Shown here: positions 46,201-59,161 of the stretch, piece by piece | Layout: every line of letters starts with the position of its first letter | Numbering within the stretch: the stretch's first letter is position 1 | NCBI GenBank assembly: GCA_033439795.1 | Contig: JAUTDP010000002.1 | Span: forward strand, 1,736,001-1,800,000 | Direction of reading: 5' to 3' | Source: Sordaria brevicollis | Taxonomy: Eukaryota; Ascomycota; Sordariomycetes; Sordariales; Sordariaceae | DNA length: 64,000 nucleotides | Notes under the pieces: model-generated | Database searches by the model: none | Told to the model about the DNA's origin: nothing | The model's input: the letters and a program-made list of their open reading frames with translations, nothing else | Translations under genes and position numbers: made by a program

Positions 46201-49200
46201 CCATCGCCGGACTTCCACCGCCAGCACGAAGTGACGTGCAGTTCCACTCTTCCCTGTACGGCCATCTTGTTGAAGGTACCGAGTTGCAGCCTAACTACTG
46301 GGTCGACAACTTGACTTGCCCTGTACGTTTCAGTGAAGCGTTGCAGAGCATGCTTGCGCCGGTCGGCGAGCACAAGCACGGCGTCAACATGCTCGTCGAA
46401 CTCGGGCCCCATTCCGGGTTGCAAGGACCTATCAAGCAAGTGCTCAAAGAAGTTGGGGGAAGCGCAGCAAAGATGCCCTATGCTTCTGTCCTCGTCAGAA
46501 AACGAGACGCCGTCGAGACAGCTCTAGAGCTTGCCGCACAACTGTTCACAAAAGGGGCAAACCTCGACTTTGCTGCCGTCAACTTCCCCAAGCCAACTAA
46601 ACCACCGGCGCTACTCACAGACCTACCACGATACCCGTGGAATCATTCTACCAAATATTGGCAAGAGTCTCGAATGACTGAAATGCACAAGAACGCGGTC
46701 GGCTCAAGGAACGATATCATCGGCACCTTGGCCAATTACTCGAGCGATCTAGAACCCATATGGCGCAACATTGTTCGCCTGGACGACCTGCCATGGTTAC
46801 GCCATCACAGGATTCAGTCCTTGATCATGTTTCCCATGTCCGGATTTCTTGCTATGGCTATGGAAGCCGCCTCGCAGAGAGCGAAAAGCAAACAGTTGCC
46901 ATTCGATAGGTATCAGCTTAGGGATGCTGTTATAACAAAGCCCCTAGTGATACCAGACAACGAGATTGAGGTTACAATTAGTCTCCGTCCGCACCAAGAG
47001 AGCACCTTTGTTCCGTCCGAGACATGGAACGAATTCCGGATTTGCTCGTGGTCTTCTAGCCAGGGCTGGATAGAGCATTGCGTCGGTCTGATCGCAACGG
47101 TGAAAGATACCGACAATGGTGTCGCTCAAGGCATACAGACCGTCAATGGCTTTGCAGAGCAATTGCATTCCGTGACCACTACGGTGAACACCTCACGATG
47201 GGCTTCAGTCAATTCTGAGCACATGTACAAAACCCTCAACAAACTTGAAGTCGTGTACGGCCCTACTTTCCAAGGACTTGGCAACATCAACGCATGCGAT
47301 ACACAGTCTACAGGGGATCTTGTGGCTCCAGATGTTTCGAAGGAGATGCCCGGTGGTTACTTGACCGAAGCCGTAATACAGCCTGCATTCCTCGAGTCGC
47401 TCATTGCCATGTACTGGCCAATCCTTGGGGCTGGACGCCGACAAGTGGACACAATCTACCTACCTTCCTCAGTCGACTACATGAGCATATCTTCAAGTAT
47501 AACCCAACTGGGAAATAAGCCTGGAAATATCCTGCGCGCCATCTGCAACAGTGAGGTCTCTTATGGCATTCATCGGCCATTCAAGGTTCACATGATTGCG
47601 GCCCCTGTGGGTTCTCTGGAATCCATAATTTCGATTGATGGCCTGACAGTCTCTCCAGTCCTGAACGGAGGAACTCTAGAGGAAAGTATCGCTCCTCGTG
47701 ACCTCTGCTACAAACTGGAGTGGGAACGCGTCTTGGAGGCCGAGCATATGGACAACCAGCTTCCTGTCGGCGCCCAACTTGTCATCATCCATGAGGATTC
47801 CAACTTCCAGCAACTTGTTGGTTTGGGTTTAGCGAACGCGCTTGAACAAGTCACGGGGAGGCTACCGGAGGTCGGTCAGCTCGATACAGTTGATCCGAAA
47901 GGAAAGATTTGCATCTTCCTGAATGAGCTGCATAAACCTTTCCTGGCCACTCTTTCTCCATCACAGTTCTCTAGCTTGCAAAAGCTTTTGACTGGGGTTG
48001 AAGCCATGCTATGGGTAGTCAAGGGAGCCTACGACAAGTGCACTGAACCAGAGGCGAACATGATCACTGGTCTTAGCAGAACCATCCGTTCAGAAACTGC
48101 ACTACGATTTGCCACATTAGATCTCGATGCGTCCTCGCCTCTTTCAGAAGCTAGGGCCGCAGATGTGATCTTCAGCGTCGTCAAGATTGCTTTTGGGTCT
48201 GCTTCGTCGTCAATGAGTGAGCTGGAGTTTATGGAGAGAAAAGGAATGCTTTTCACTCCACGGATTACTCATGACAGAGAGACAGACGAAGAAGTGCACA
48301 ACTTGACAAATCCGAGAGCCTTGGAACCCAGCACTTTTGGTGAAAACGGCCGGCTTCTGAAACTTGAGATATCCGCCCCTGGTGCTTTGGACACACTTCA
48401 CTTTGTGGACGATCATACGCTGGAAACGCCGCTGGGAACCGATCAAATTGAGATTGAGGTCAAGGCTGTCGGTATAAACTTTCGGGACACCATGGCTGCG
48501 AAGGGTCAAATTCCCATCAACATGTCGGGAGCTGAAGCAAGCGGGATTGTTGTGGCTGTTGGGAGCAGTGTTTGCACTTTCAAGGTTGGCGATCGCGTGG
48601 CAGTGCTCACAGAAGGCGCTTTTGCCACGAGGACAAGGGCTACTGCCAGCCTGTCGTTCAAGGTTCCAGACCACATCTCCTTTGAAGCAGCTGCCACGTT
48701 GCCCCTTGGATATTGCGTTGCATATCACAGCCTTATTGATGTCGGCCGTTTGACCGAAGGGGAGACAATTCTCGTTCACCAGGCAGCTGGAGCCGTCGGT
48801 CAAGCAGCCATATGCCTGGCTCAGATGATTGGAGCTGAAGTCTTTGCAACGGTTGGGAGTGCTGAGAAGAAGGAATTGCTCGTCAAGGAGTTTGGTCTAC
48901 CTTCCAATCATGTCCTCTACAGTCGTGATATTGCTTTTGGGTCGACTATTCGCTGTGCTACATCTGGCAAGGGGGTAGACCTGATCCTCAATTCCTTAGT
49001 CGGCGATGGTCTGCGGGAGTCTTGGGAGTCTCTCAGCAAATTCGGGCGGCTCGTTGATATAGGCAGGCGCGACTCTGCCTCCAAGCCTCGGATTGAAGTA
49101 TCCACGGCCAACAGGACCGCCAGTTTTATTTCGGTTGATATTTTCACACTGCTGTCGGAGAGGCCAAGGGTTCTCAAACGCGTGTTTGCCGATGTTGCCG

Positions 49201-50615
49201 GACTGTTGAGATATGGAAAGATCCGGCCGGCAAGCCCGCTAGCTGTCTTCCCCGTCTCCGATGTTGAAGGTGCCTTGAAGGTGCAACAAGGCGGCGCTAC
49301 TATCGGCAAGGTGGTCGTGACTCTAGGAAAGTCTGACGTTGTCAAGGTATGTGTATCAGAAGCCACACTGCACCCCCTTTGATCTCCACTAACTCTGTCA
49401 CAGGCCCCTCCGTCACGCCGGTCAGAGGACCTTCTTCATTCTCAAGCGACGTATATTTTGGTTGGAGGTACAGGTGGCCTCGGAAGGAGTATTGCTCGAT
49501 GGATGGCAGGAAAGGGTGCGAAGCACATTGTTCTTGTCTCAAGAAGCGGCTCTGTCACCGGAAAGGTTAAAGAACTTGTCGAAGACCTCTCCGTTCTGGG
49601 AGTGAGTGTTCATGTCCGCCGGTGCAATGTCGTCAACAGAACCGAGGTGGACGAGCTCGTCCAAACTGGGCTGCGGGGACTGCCCCCTATAAGGGGTATA
49701 GTGCACGGAACGATGGTGTTACGCGTAAGTCTTCTGAACACTTTGTTTTCCATTCGGCTGCTAGCAGTGACGGCTAACGTTTCTTTGCAGGACGTTCTCT
49801 TCGAGAAAATGACATGGACTGATTATACCGAGGTCATCGAGGGCAAGGTTCAAGGAGGCTGGAACTTTCACCACGCATTGTCATCTTCACCACTCGACTT
49901 CTTCGTGGCCATTTCTTCCGCAGCCGGCGCCGTGGGGAACCGTGGGCAAGCGGCATACAGTGCCGCAAACTGCTTTCTGAATGCTTTGGTGCAGTATCGG
50001 CTTGCACGAGGACTTCCTGCATCGTCCCTTGACCTCACCGCAGTTTCCGACTCCGGCTATCTAGCTGAAGATCTCGAAAAGGCTGCGGAAGTGGCCAGGA
50101 ACCTTGGGAGCGATACCATTTGCGAGGCCGAAGTACTAGCCCTGCTGCATGCCGCCATTAGGGGGAGGCTAGCATCGACCTGCAACAACCACACGATTAC
50201 CGGCATGCGTATTACCTCAACTATGCGGCCATTCTGGACCGAAGATGCAAAATTCAAGGCCATGCGCATAGCAGCGGAAGAGGAGGCGGCAAAGAACGCA
50301 TCATTGAACACGGTTGTGTCCTTCAATGCGGCGTTGAAGGGCGCCAAGTCACCCACGGAAGCGGAGGACGTCGTGTGCAAAGGATTGGTAGAGAAGATCT
50401 CTTCCGTGTTGATGCTTGAAGCAGAGGACATGGATATTTCACGATCTCTCTCCCACTATCCCCTTGATTCTTTGGTCGCCATCGAAATCCGCAACTTCAT
50501 TACCCGCGAGTTTGAAGCCAATCTTCAGGTGCTGGAACTCCTCTCAAGCGGCTCAATCCAAACGCTGGCAAAGGCGGTGTGTGCAAAGACGAAGATCAAC
50601 TCATTCAAAGGGTAG
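43252..50615 (+). CDS. Highly reducing type I polyketide synthase (KS-AT-DH-ER-KR-ACP, no methyltransferase)
   Basis: Builds a reduced polyketide chain from malonyl-CoA. Eight exons: 43252-43960, 44060-44270, 44370-44575, 44649-44865 less its last ten bases (ends 44855), 44938-45621, 45694-49346, 49404-49724 and 49791-50615; the sum is 6816 nt, 2271 aa. KS: nucleophile Cys264 in DTACSSS, EAHGTGT and [24 protein letters not shown] from about residue 627, active Ser in AGHSSGEIA near 718. DH from about 1040: H1044 in [10 protein letters not shown] is kept, but the second motif reads QPAFLES with Glu1240 for Asp. Only about 280 residues, without a methyltransferase signature, join DH to ER. ER: about 1550-1890 with [23 protein letters not shown] at about 1910. 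ACP: Ser2224 in LDSLVAIE. There is no release domain, which suits the divergent hydrolase. N-terminal residues 20-70 are Asn/Gly-rich. The product cannot be predicted. Confidence 0.93.
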
Positions 50616-50981
50616 GGACTATGGAGTTGATTTCTATTTACTTATTTTCCTTTCGGGTCTTTCTTTATCCGGTTGTAAGCAAATTGAATAGGCATTTATT
50701 AGTTTGTAGTTAAAGAAGGCATAAAATGTCTGTATTAAGATAGGGAAGATATAACACTAATATTAAATTCCCGGCTATTAATATAAGTGTTATTGAATAA
50801 TTTTTAAGCTTTAACTAAATTAAGGGTAATTATAAGCAATTATATAAAGACTTAAAATAAAGTCGAAAAGATATATATAATACAACAGGAATAAAGATTA
50901 TAAATTATAGTAGCAAACGTGCAAGTAAGTGCTATAGTACCTTAATATTTACATTCGAGACTTAAATACAAAAAAAAAGCT
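50616..50981. other. PKS 3' region passing into RIP-affected DNA
   Basis: Within about 130 bases of the PKS stop the sequence becomes AT-rich. It is only mildly depleted in CpA/TpG up to the tRNA gene. No gene. Confidence 0.5.
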
Positions 50982-51075
50982 GCTCGAGGCGGGACTTGAA
51001 CCCGCGACCTTTGCATAACAAGTATCCTAGAATACGAGTATAAGAGCAACACGCTAACCACTGCGTCACCCGAGC
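50982..51075 (-). tRNA. tRNA-Ile(UAU), with intron
   Basis: Acceptor arms GCTCGGG and CTCGAGC pair (one G-U). The D arm has ACGCAGTGGTTAGCGT. The anticodon arm starts TTGCT-CTTATA with anticodon TAT, and the 3' strand is TGCAA after an intron of about 20 bases. The T arm is GCGGGTTCAAGTCCCGC. It is intact although RIP-saturated DNA begins right behind it. Confidence 0.88.
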
Positions 51076-52259
51076 TCGAAAGGTTGTAACGAAACGATGG
51101 GTTTCTCACTTATAAAGGGTGAAATAACGTATCTATATAGTCGTTTATTAAATAACTTCTTTACGACATTATTATGGAAAGACTCTATTGAAGAGGAAAA
51201 GGGAGGAAGGGAAGCGCCCTCTAGGCGGTATTGGCTAGCTATTATTTTGAGGACCGGGTACGGATTACCCGTTTACCGTGCCGGTAAACCGATAATTAGC
51301 GGTATAATTAGCAATACAATTAATAGTATTAATTAAATTTAATTACGGGCATTAATCCTATAATATTAACCCCTTCCTATTCCCCCTAATCAAAATATTA
51401 TATATAAATAGGTGCGAAGTTACGTAGACCTTAAATATTAAACGATAAATTATTAATGTAAATTTCTAATATATATACCCTACGCCTTTCTTTCCTTTTC
51501 TTTCCCTTTCCTCTTTCCTTTTTTAACCTATCGAATAATTAAAATTATAGATATTGACTTAAACGGGCGCTCTCACTAAAGTTTGCTAACGAATTTCTAT
51601 TAATTTCGTTAATTTTATTATTATTATTGTTATTCTTTTCTTAACGTATTATTAACCGTTAATTAATCGCCGTTATATTACGGGTAAACAAGGCCAAGTA
51701 GGTAGTAGGTAGGATATACGATATTACCCAAAGAAGGAAAAGAGGAAAGGGAGCGAAGTTATATACGGGTGGCTACCCTTATAAGGGTACGGCGTATAAA
51801 TTATACGCGCGTAGGGCGCGCGTGGTTATATAACTGGGACCGCGACCGTATCGTTGTACGACCGCGGCGGCGGACTAGCCAAATAAGGTTATAATTATTT
51901 TAATAGTAATTACAACCTTAATACAAATACATAATTAAATTACGTATAATTACCAAATTAAGCTTATAATATTACCCTTAATTAAAAGAAATTATATAAT
52001 TAATTATTATTATATAAAATAATAAAAAATTCTTATTAAATACGTCGTTATATTGCGAAAAGTCTTTATAGCCGCTATTATTTATAAACGTAGCGACCTC
52101 CTCCTCCTTTATTACTCCTTAGCTAAAGCTTCCGTAATTTCCGTCGGCGTATCCTCTTCTTCCGACGGCGTTTCTAATTTTTCTTTTATCTTCCGTACTT
52201 CCTCCTTAACTTTCTTCCTTTCGGTTTTAGCCTATTTAAATAGTATTAGGGCGTTAGGA
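51076..52259. mobile_element. RIP-saturated repeat DNA, probably 3' part/LTR of a gypsy element
   Basis: AT-rich, CpA/TpG-poor DNA with no open gene. It includes a nested set of palindromes at 51757-51835 and a CG-rich stretch to about 51880. It lies downstream (minus strand) of the gypsy integrase remnant, so it may include that element's 3' end, but no LTR pair can be proven. Confidence 0.45.
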
Positions 52260-52700
52260 TACTTTTTTTAGAATTTTTTTAATTTTCTTTGGGTAAATTA
52301 TTACATTAATATATAGTTATTAATTAAGTTTGTAAAGGGGAATTTAAATAACGTAATATATTTAATAACTTTTCTCTTTCTTATATTTATCGATTTTTAC
52401 GAAATCTTATTCGAAAGAGTCCTCGCCGTTATCGGTATAATATATAATCCTCCTTATATTAGCGTAAATATCCTACTATTATTATATTTAATTTAATAAA
52501 CCCGTTAATCATTCAAATTTAATTTTATTTACGTTAAAAGTCCGTTTATATTTTATATTAACCGGTAATTTAAGGATAATAAAATAAGTATTAACTTTAA
52601 CGATCGGGAAAGGTCCTTTGAAAAATAGGGTAAATTTAATATATAAGCAATTGGTTTTGAAATTTGAAGTATTAAAGAGGATTATTATAAGGGTATCGCT
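52260..52700 (-). mobile_element. Ty3/gypsy integrase C-terminal remnant
   Basis: On the minus strand the reading KGPFPIVKVNTYFIILKLP, then KRTFNVNKIKFE, matches the conserved end of gypsy integrases (GPFxIxxV...LxLPxxxxxHxxFHVSxL). A Glu/Lys-rich stretch with EEEDTPTEITEAL follows near 52.13 kb. Stops and lost Trp/Gln codons agree with RIP. Only this end of the element is recognisable. Confidence 0.6.
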
Positions 52701-52783
52701 AAGAAAGCTTAGGGGGACCCGTATAACTAGGGCACAACGGCCTAGGACAACGGATAAAATAGTTAATAAAATAGGGATAAGTA

Positions 52784-53033
52784 AGTAAGATTCTTATTCC
52801 CTAGCTATATTTATAGCGCCAATATAATATAGGGTCCATCTCCGATTCCCCGTAGGATAAAACCGTAGGCGTTAAGCGCCCCGGATAAAAACCCCAGCTA
52901 TATTTCCCGGCGCGGACCTATCCGCGCCGCTTCTTCGGCGTTCTACAATCGCGGTGCACACCCACCGCCAACGCGATTAATATCCGTCTTATCCCTTTTA
53001 TTTACCGTTGCGCTAGAATATTAGACCGCTCTC
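52784..53033. repeat. Direct repeat A, copy 1 (about 245 bp)
   Basis: From GTAAGATTCTTATTCCC to ATTAGACCGCT. The second copy is at 61625-61868. Copy 1 keeps more C/G, including GCGGTGCACACCCACCGCC where copy 2 has A/T, so the copies have had different RIP loads. It may be a solo LTR or a small non-autonomous element. Confidence 0.75.
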
Positions 53034-53035
53034 CC

Positions 53036-56000
53036 CTCGTCCTCGTTCCAACGCATTAGTAAATAAAAGTAAAAGAAAAGGAAGAAAAGAAAAATTAGGA
53101 ATAGCGAGCGAGTTCGTTTCGCCGCTCCTCTTTTAATTCGATTATTAGGCGGTATTTATTTAATCGTTTTAACCGAAGTATTTATAATAGGATTTTTTTG
53201 GTTTTAATTTTATTATTTAAATAAATTTGGAATTATTTTTACGTTTATAGCCAATCGGTTATTACGAATTACGTATTTACTATCCGGAGATATTCGAACG
53301 TAATATAGTAAAATATTTTTCGTTTTAATTTATATAAATAAATAGGGGTATTAATATTAGGGATTTTCCTTTAAAAAAGGAAAGTTTTAAGGCCGATTAT
53401 TTCCGTTTTCGTTTAAACGAGGAGGGAGTTTTTCGTTTTCGTTAATAGATAATAATCTTTATTATTTTCCGAAGGTTAGGTTCTCTTCCGCTTTTTCTTT
53501 TTTTAACCGATTATATACCGTTTTATTACGGTATTATTAAATTTCGGGTCGAAATTAATAATTATAAATTTATACCGCCGATTTAATTTTAATTACTATT
53601 ATTATTAATTAATAATTATAATATAATATTTATTTTTTTTTATAGCGTCTTTTAATTATACTTTTCGATTGAAGGTTAAAGGTTTTAATAATTATAATAG
53701 TTAAGTGGGTATATCCGTTATTAGGGGCGGTCCCGCTATAATTATTATAAAATTCTCCGTTAATATTTATTTTTCCGTTTATTTAATTTTAGTAGTACTA
53801 TTTTCCGGTTTATTAATAAGTAGTCGATTTTTTATTCGTTTTATTTAAATATAATTAATTATTTAAGTTACTATTCTTTAAACGAATCTAATTTAATCCG
53901 TATAGGCGAGCTTCTTTTCGAAAGCCCTTACCCGTTTATTAAGGTAGAGGTCGAATAGTAGGTAAAAAATTTCCGTTTTAAGGTTTTATATTAGCGTAAC
54001 CTTATACGCCTTAGCGACGATTTTTAAATATTTAATTTAATATTTAATTAATCCGATTATTATCCTTCGGAGTTTATTATATATTTTTATTAGTTAATAA
54101 AAGGTTAAAGTTTTATATATAATTATATTTCGAATATATTTAATATAAATCTCCTTCGCGTAAACGAAGGAGTAATTCTAAATTTTTATAGCTAATTGAA
54201 TTAATATATTCGTTTAAATTTTTATTTTTTTTTTATTAATTTCCGTATAAATTCGATAATTGAATTTATAATTTAATTAGACGCTTAAAAATTTTATCGA
54301 TTCTATTAATCGAAATATAATATCTTTAAATTAGAAAATTTCCGTTCTTAATACCTTTATCCGCGTAAAATATATTAATTCCGTTTTATTCGCTTCGAAT
54401 TCTATACTTTTCTCCCTTACTTATTCGGAATAAATTTCCTATACCGTTTAAAATATTTTATAATTCTTTTTAATAATCTTTATTATAATAACGATATTAA
54501 TATTATTAACGAAGCCGATTGTAATTATATTTTTAATTATAATTAATTTATAGTATAATAAAGTAAACAAGAAAATGAAAAAAATTAGGGAGAAGGGGGA
54601 ATTTTAGGGTATTCTGGCTTCTATAGCGTAGGGAATAAATATTTCGTCGTTAAAGAAGAGGGAACCTTTTCGTCCATTAACAAAATTCGCTACCTATTCG
54701 AAAATTTATCGTGGGAATTATATTTCTTATAAGGTATATAATAATTATTTATAATTAATTTTATTAAATACGCTTTTGAAATTAAAGAATATTAGCGACG
54801 TAACGGCTCCGAATTTCTAAATTATATATATAATATTTATAATAATATAAATAGTAAATTCGGTCGAACGGTTTGCCCGATTACCTATTTAGCCCTTTAG
54901 TAGGAGGTTAAATTCTTTTACGGTTTAAGTAAACCTTTTAGCGATAAACGCTTCGAGGATTTTCTTAACGTTATTTAATAATAAAATTAACCTTTATACG
55001 CCGATTAACTTTTATTATACGGTAATTTTTTTTAATTTTTTAAAAACGATTACTTCTATATTCTTAAACCGTTATAAGAAATATTTAAAACGAAAATTCG
55101 TAGCCGCGAAAGCGGTTATAACTTTTTAAAATAATTTTTTATAAATTTTTAAAAATTTATTCGAATATTAATTAACGCCCGGTATTTTATTCGGAATTAT
55201 CCGGGATAAAATATCCTAAATATCCTCCTCGGTAATTAATCCGTTAATAAGTAATAAATTGCCGGTATTTAAAGGAAGGGTTTAATTAGGTAAATAATTT
55301 GTAAGGATATTTATTTTCGGGAAGAAATATTCGGTAAAAATATTTACTTTATTATTATAATTTTCGATTTCTTTTACTCCTTCGTATTATTTAAAAATTA
55401 GGAATTTAGGCGGGTCTATTAATAAATAACTTTAAATATAAACTTATTTTTCGAAGGTTTAAAATTTATTTGAATTTTTTAACGCCTTTTTAACGCCTTT
55501 TCGCTATATCGTTTATTAAATTTTTACGTTAATCCTTCTTTTTTTTATCGATATTTTTATAAATTCTATTTAATTCGAAAATATCTTTTCTTTATATTAT
55601 TTTTATTATTTCCGTTTCGTATTTTTTATTACTATTTTATATTTTAATATTTATTATTTCGCTCTTCTCCTTCGATTTTTCTTCCAGTATAGGATAAATT
55701 CCTCTATTATATTTACGAATTTTCTATCGAATTTATCGAATATAAATTTTAATTTCTCCTTCGTATCGATTTTCGCCGGGATCGAAATCTATTATAACGC
55801 CGCCTTTCGTACTTTTTCCGCTTTTATTAAATTCTAATTATAATTTTCTTTTATTTTTACTTTTTTAACCTTTCTTTTAATATAGATTTAAATTTCTTAA
55901 AAATAATAGTCCGAATTAATTTATTCGTACCGTTACGCCCTTTAGTATTTAATTTCGATTTTTAATATTATTTATACGTAATTAATTATTTTATTTTTCT

Positions 56001-58335
56001 TTTCCTATATTACGTTATTTATACGGGTCGGCTCCCCTCTAAGGGTAATAAATTATATACATTACTATTTTATTTATATAAGGAGTTTTTCGGCTTTTAG
56101 GTTAATCCTATTTTTTAAATCCTAATTGGGATAATAAAAGTTAAAATTTCCGACGGTTACGATTTAATATTTTATTAAAGGTTTTTCTTCGAAGAATTCG
56201 AGGAGGGGAGATTTTTATTTATATTTCGGTATTCTATATATTTTAATAGGGGAATAAATCGAATAAACGGTTAATAATTCCTTTAAATTCTTAAACGTTA
56301 CGGAGGTTTAATTTTTTCCGATATAGAAATTTAAATCTTTAAAATTCTATTTCTTATTTATATAAATAACCGCCTTCCTTTTTTCTAAATAATTTACCCC
56401 GATATATTTATTACCCTATAAACGATAAATATCTTTATTTAAATTCCTACCCGGCTTTTAGATCGTTATAATATTATAAATCTCCTTTTATTCGAATAGT
56501 AATTTCTTTTTCTCGTATAATTTCCCTATATTTTAATAGAGTATTTTTAATTGGATTATTAATTATTTTATAAGGGAGTATTTTTTAACCCCGTAAATAG
56601 AATAGGAATAGGAATTTTTTTCTTTTAAATAATTAATTTAATAGCGGTAATTAAATCGGCGTTACTTTAAGTACCCGAATTTTAAAAGTTTGTAAACGCA
56701 TTTATTAGGCTTTTAGCCGTTAATTTCGGTTTAATAGAGGGCCCGTTAATTTATTTATAGGTATAGTTTTTATTTTTACTTCTAAGCCCCTTCTTACGAA
56801 TAATAATAATATAAATAATAAGGGGGGCGTTAGGGAGATTAATATTTTTATTATCTTTTATTATTATTAGTTTTAATATAATATTTCTTTTAAAATTTTT
56901 TTAATGCGTAAAAAAGCGTAGCCTTTTGGCGTATTTTATAGTAGCCTTTACGATAATTTTTTTAAAAATGGGGTATATTTTCTTTTTAAAGGTATAATAC
57001 CCGTATTTTTTATACGGAATATGAAAAATTAGCGATTTATTTTCGTTAAATAAGTAATTCGTTTTTTTAAAACGGTCCTTATTATATTTATTTTTATTAT
57101 AGTATTTATAAACGTTAACGTTACGGTAGAATTTCTTTAAGTATTTTACACCTTAGTAAGTAAAATATTATTAAATATTAATCGAGGAAATAAACGGTTC
57201 GTAAATATACGTACTACCCTTTTAAAGGAGGAATCCTTTATAAAGAGTTTCGGCTGCTTTTATAATCGTAATTTCTATTATAAAAAATCCCCTATTTTCG
57301 TTAATTATCTTCTTTTATAAACGTATTTTAATAATAGAAGCGGTTAAATTTATTTATTATATTTTATAAATAATATCTTTTATCCTTATATATTTAATAA
57401 TATTCGCCTAAAGGAACCCTTTAGTAATTAATGTAATAGTATTTAAAAATATAAACGCTTTTTCGTTAAAAACCTTTTTAATTTAAATTTAATATTATTA
57501 ATATTATTCGTATATAATATTATTAAATATAATTTTATAATTTCCGGTTGTAAGTAATTTTATAATAATTCGTACGATATTAAGGGTATTAGTCTTTAAA
57601 TCGTAAAATATTTTTTCGATTTAAATTTTAATTTTTTCGTTCGTTCGCTTTAAATATTAAATATTAATTATAATATTTTAAATAAGGAGGGTACGGTCGT
57701 AATTAATAAGGAATATCTTCGGGGGGGGGGGGGGGGGTAATAATTATAATATATTAGGGGATAAACCCAATTTTAAAAAAAATATCCTTTATAATTCTAA
57801 TTTATATTTTCAGCGCTTCTTTAATATTCTTTTATAATTTTTATAAGATTATCTTCTTTAAATCGTCGAAATCCTTCTTAATAATAATTTAATTATTATT
57901 AACTTTACTAATTTCGGGGCGCGTTATCCTATTTTTCTTCGCGAGGATTTTCGTATATTCGTTAAATAATTTACGAGCTTAATTATAATCTTCGAGCGAA
58001 ATAATATTATAATCCGAAGATTTATTCCCTTTAACGATAAATTTTTTTATAATTTCGTCGTCCTCTTACGTTTTTTCCGAAGTCTTCGCGGCGTACGCTA
58101 TATTAAGGTCGTTATATATTAAAAGTCCTACGAACGGGTTATAAATACTATTTTCGAATTTACGATTGCCGTTATTAATCGCTATTAGTAGTAACAATAT
58201 ATCGTCGTCGTTATAATCGTCGCGGAATATTGTAAGGGACGTAAAAGACCCTTTTGAATCAATTCCTATTGTCGGTTTTCGTTTTAGAGCGCTCCTCGAT
58301 TAGAAATCGGCGTTTCCGGTTCTAAAGCAGTTTTA
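53036..58335 (-). mobile_element. RIP-degraded Tad-like non-LTR retrotransposon (LINE), copy 1
   Basis: About 5.3 kb read on the minus strand. The 5' part (57.0-58.3 kb) is gag-like (ISNRGALKRKPTIGIDSKGS). The endonuclease motif appears at about 56113-56155 as VGNFNFYYPN-stop-DLK, matching GDFNxHHPxWD. The reverse-transcriptase start appears at about 55150-55260 as LITEEDI...IIPNKIPGVN, matching the N-K-A-P-G-P-D-G motif of LINEs. Stops replace Trp and Gln codons throughout. The 5' end is set by where homology to the inverted copy at 60294 stops, the 3' end by homology to 63293-64000. A G17 run lies at 57721-57737. It is inactive. Confidence 0.78.
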
Positions 58336-59161
58336 ATAAAATAGGGATAGTAGGATATAATATAGAGGAAAGGATCCCGGAGTCCGGGCGCCGACTATTC
58401 CGGGCCTATAGGGAGGTATATAAATATAAAAGAGGATAGTTTTTAGTTAAAGACTTATATTAAATTAAATTAAAGTCTTTCTCTTAAATAGATTTACTTT
58501 GTACAATTTACTTTTACCCTTTCGTATTTTGTAATTTTATAATTTTTTAACCTTTATAATTCCGTTAACGAAGGCTGTAAATATAATTAATATATATATA
58601 AAAATTTACGCGGATAAGGCGCGATTAATTTTCGCTATAAAAATAATATAAATTTAATATAAGAGATATATATTTATTTACGTATTATTAATATAATTAA
58701 AAATCCCGCTAATAAAGGGGTTATTGATAAATACGGGGAGGATGGCCGTAAGGCGGCATTTTACGAGTTTGAATATAATACCGCCTGAAAAGATTTTAGC
58801 GATAAATATAATAATACTAGCGAAAATAAATTATAATTTAAATTTATATTACGTGAAGAGCCCGGAGATGGTTTTAAGTAGGAAATTTAAGTACGGGTTA
58901 AAAAGTAGTATTTAATAAAGAATTTACGTATTTTTAATTATTATTATTTTAGAAGCCCTTATTAATAGAAGGAGTATTATATTAATAAAGTGGAATAATA
59001 ATTATAATTAAAATCCCGTTAGGGTAAAACCCTTTTAAAATTTAATCGGCGTAATTATTCTTTATTTATATATAGTTATTTATTAAACGAATATTTTTAA
59101 TCCCGCTTTCGTTTTTATTTTTATTCCCGTTTTCGGTTTTACGCCCGTTTTTATTTTAAGA
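58336..59161. other. RIP-affected spacer between head-to-head LINE copies (left part)
   Basis: Begins with a slightly richer stretch (GGATCCCGGAGTCCGGGCGCC, then TATAAATA) at 58370-58440, which could be an LTR or a LINE promoter. The rest is AT-rich. A 63-codon ORF at 58724-58915 has no recognisable content. Confidence 0.4.

Noticed and set aside
46740..46870. Gly-to-Ser in the first DH motif ([10 protein letters not shown]) as a further inactivating change
   Set aside because: Ser at this place is, as I recall, common in fungal reducing PKSs, so only the second motif is reported as unusual.
51097..51336. 79-codon ORF behind the tRNA-Ile
   Set aside because: Lies in AT-rich repeat-like DNA and has no recognisable content.
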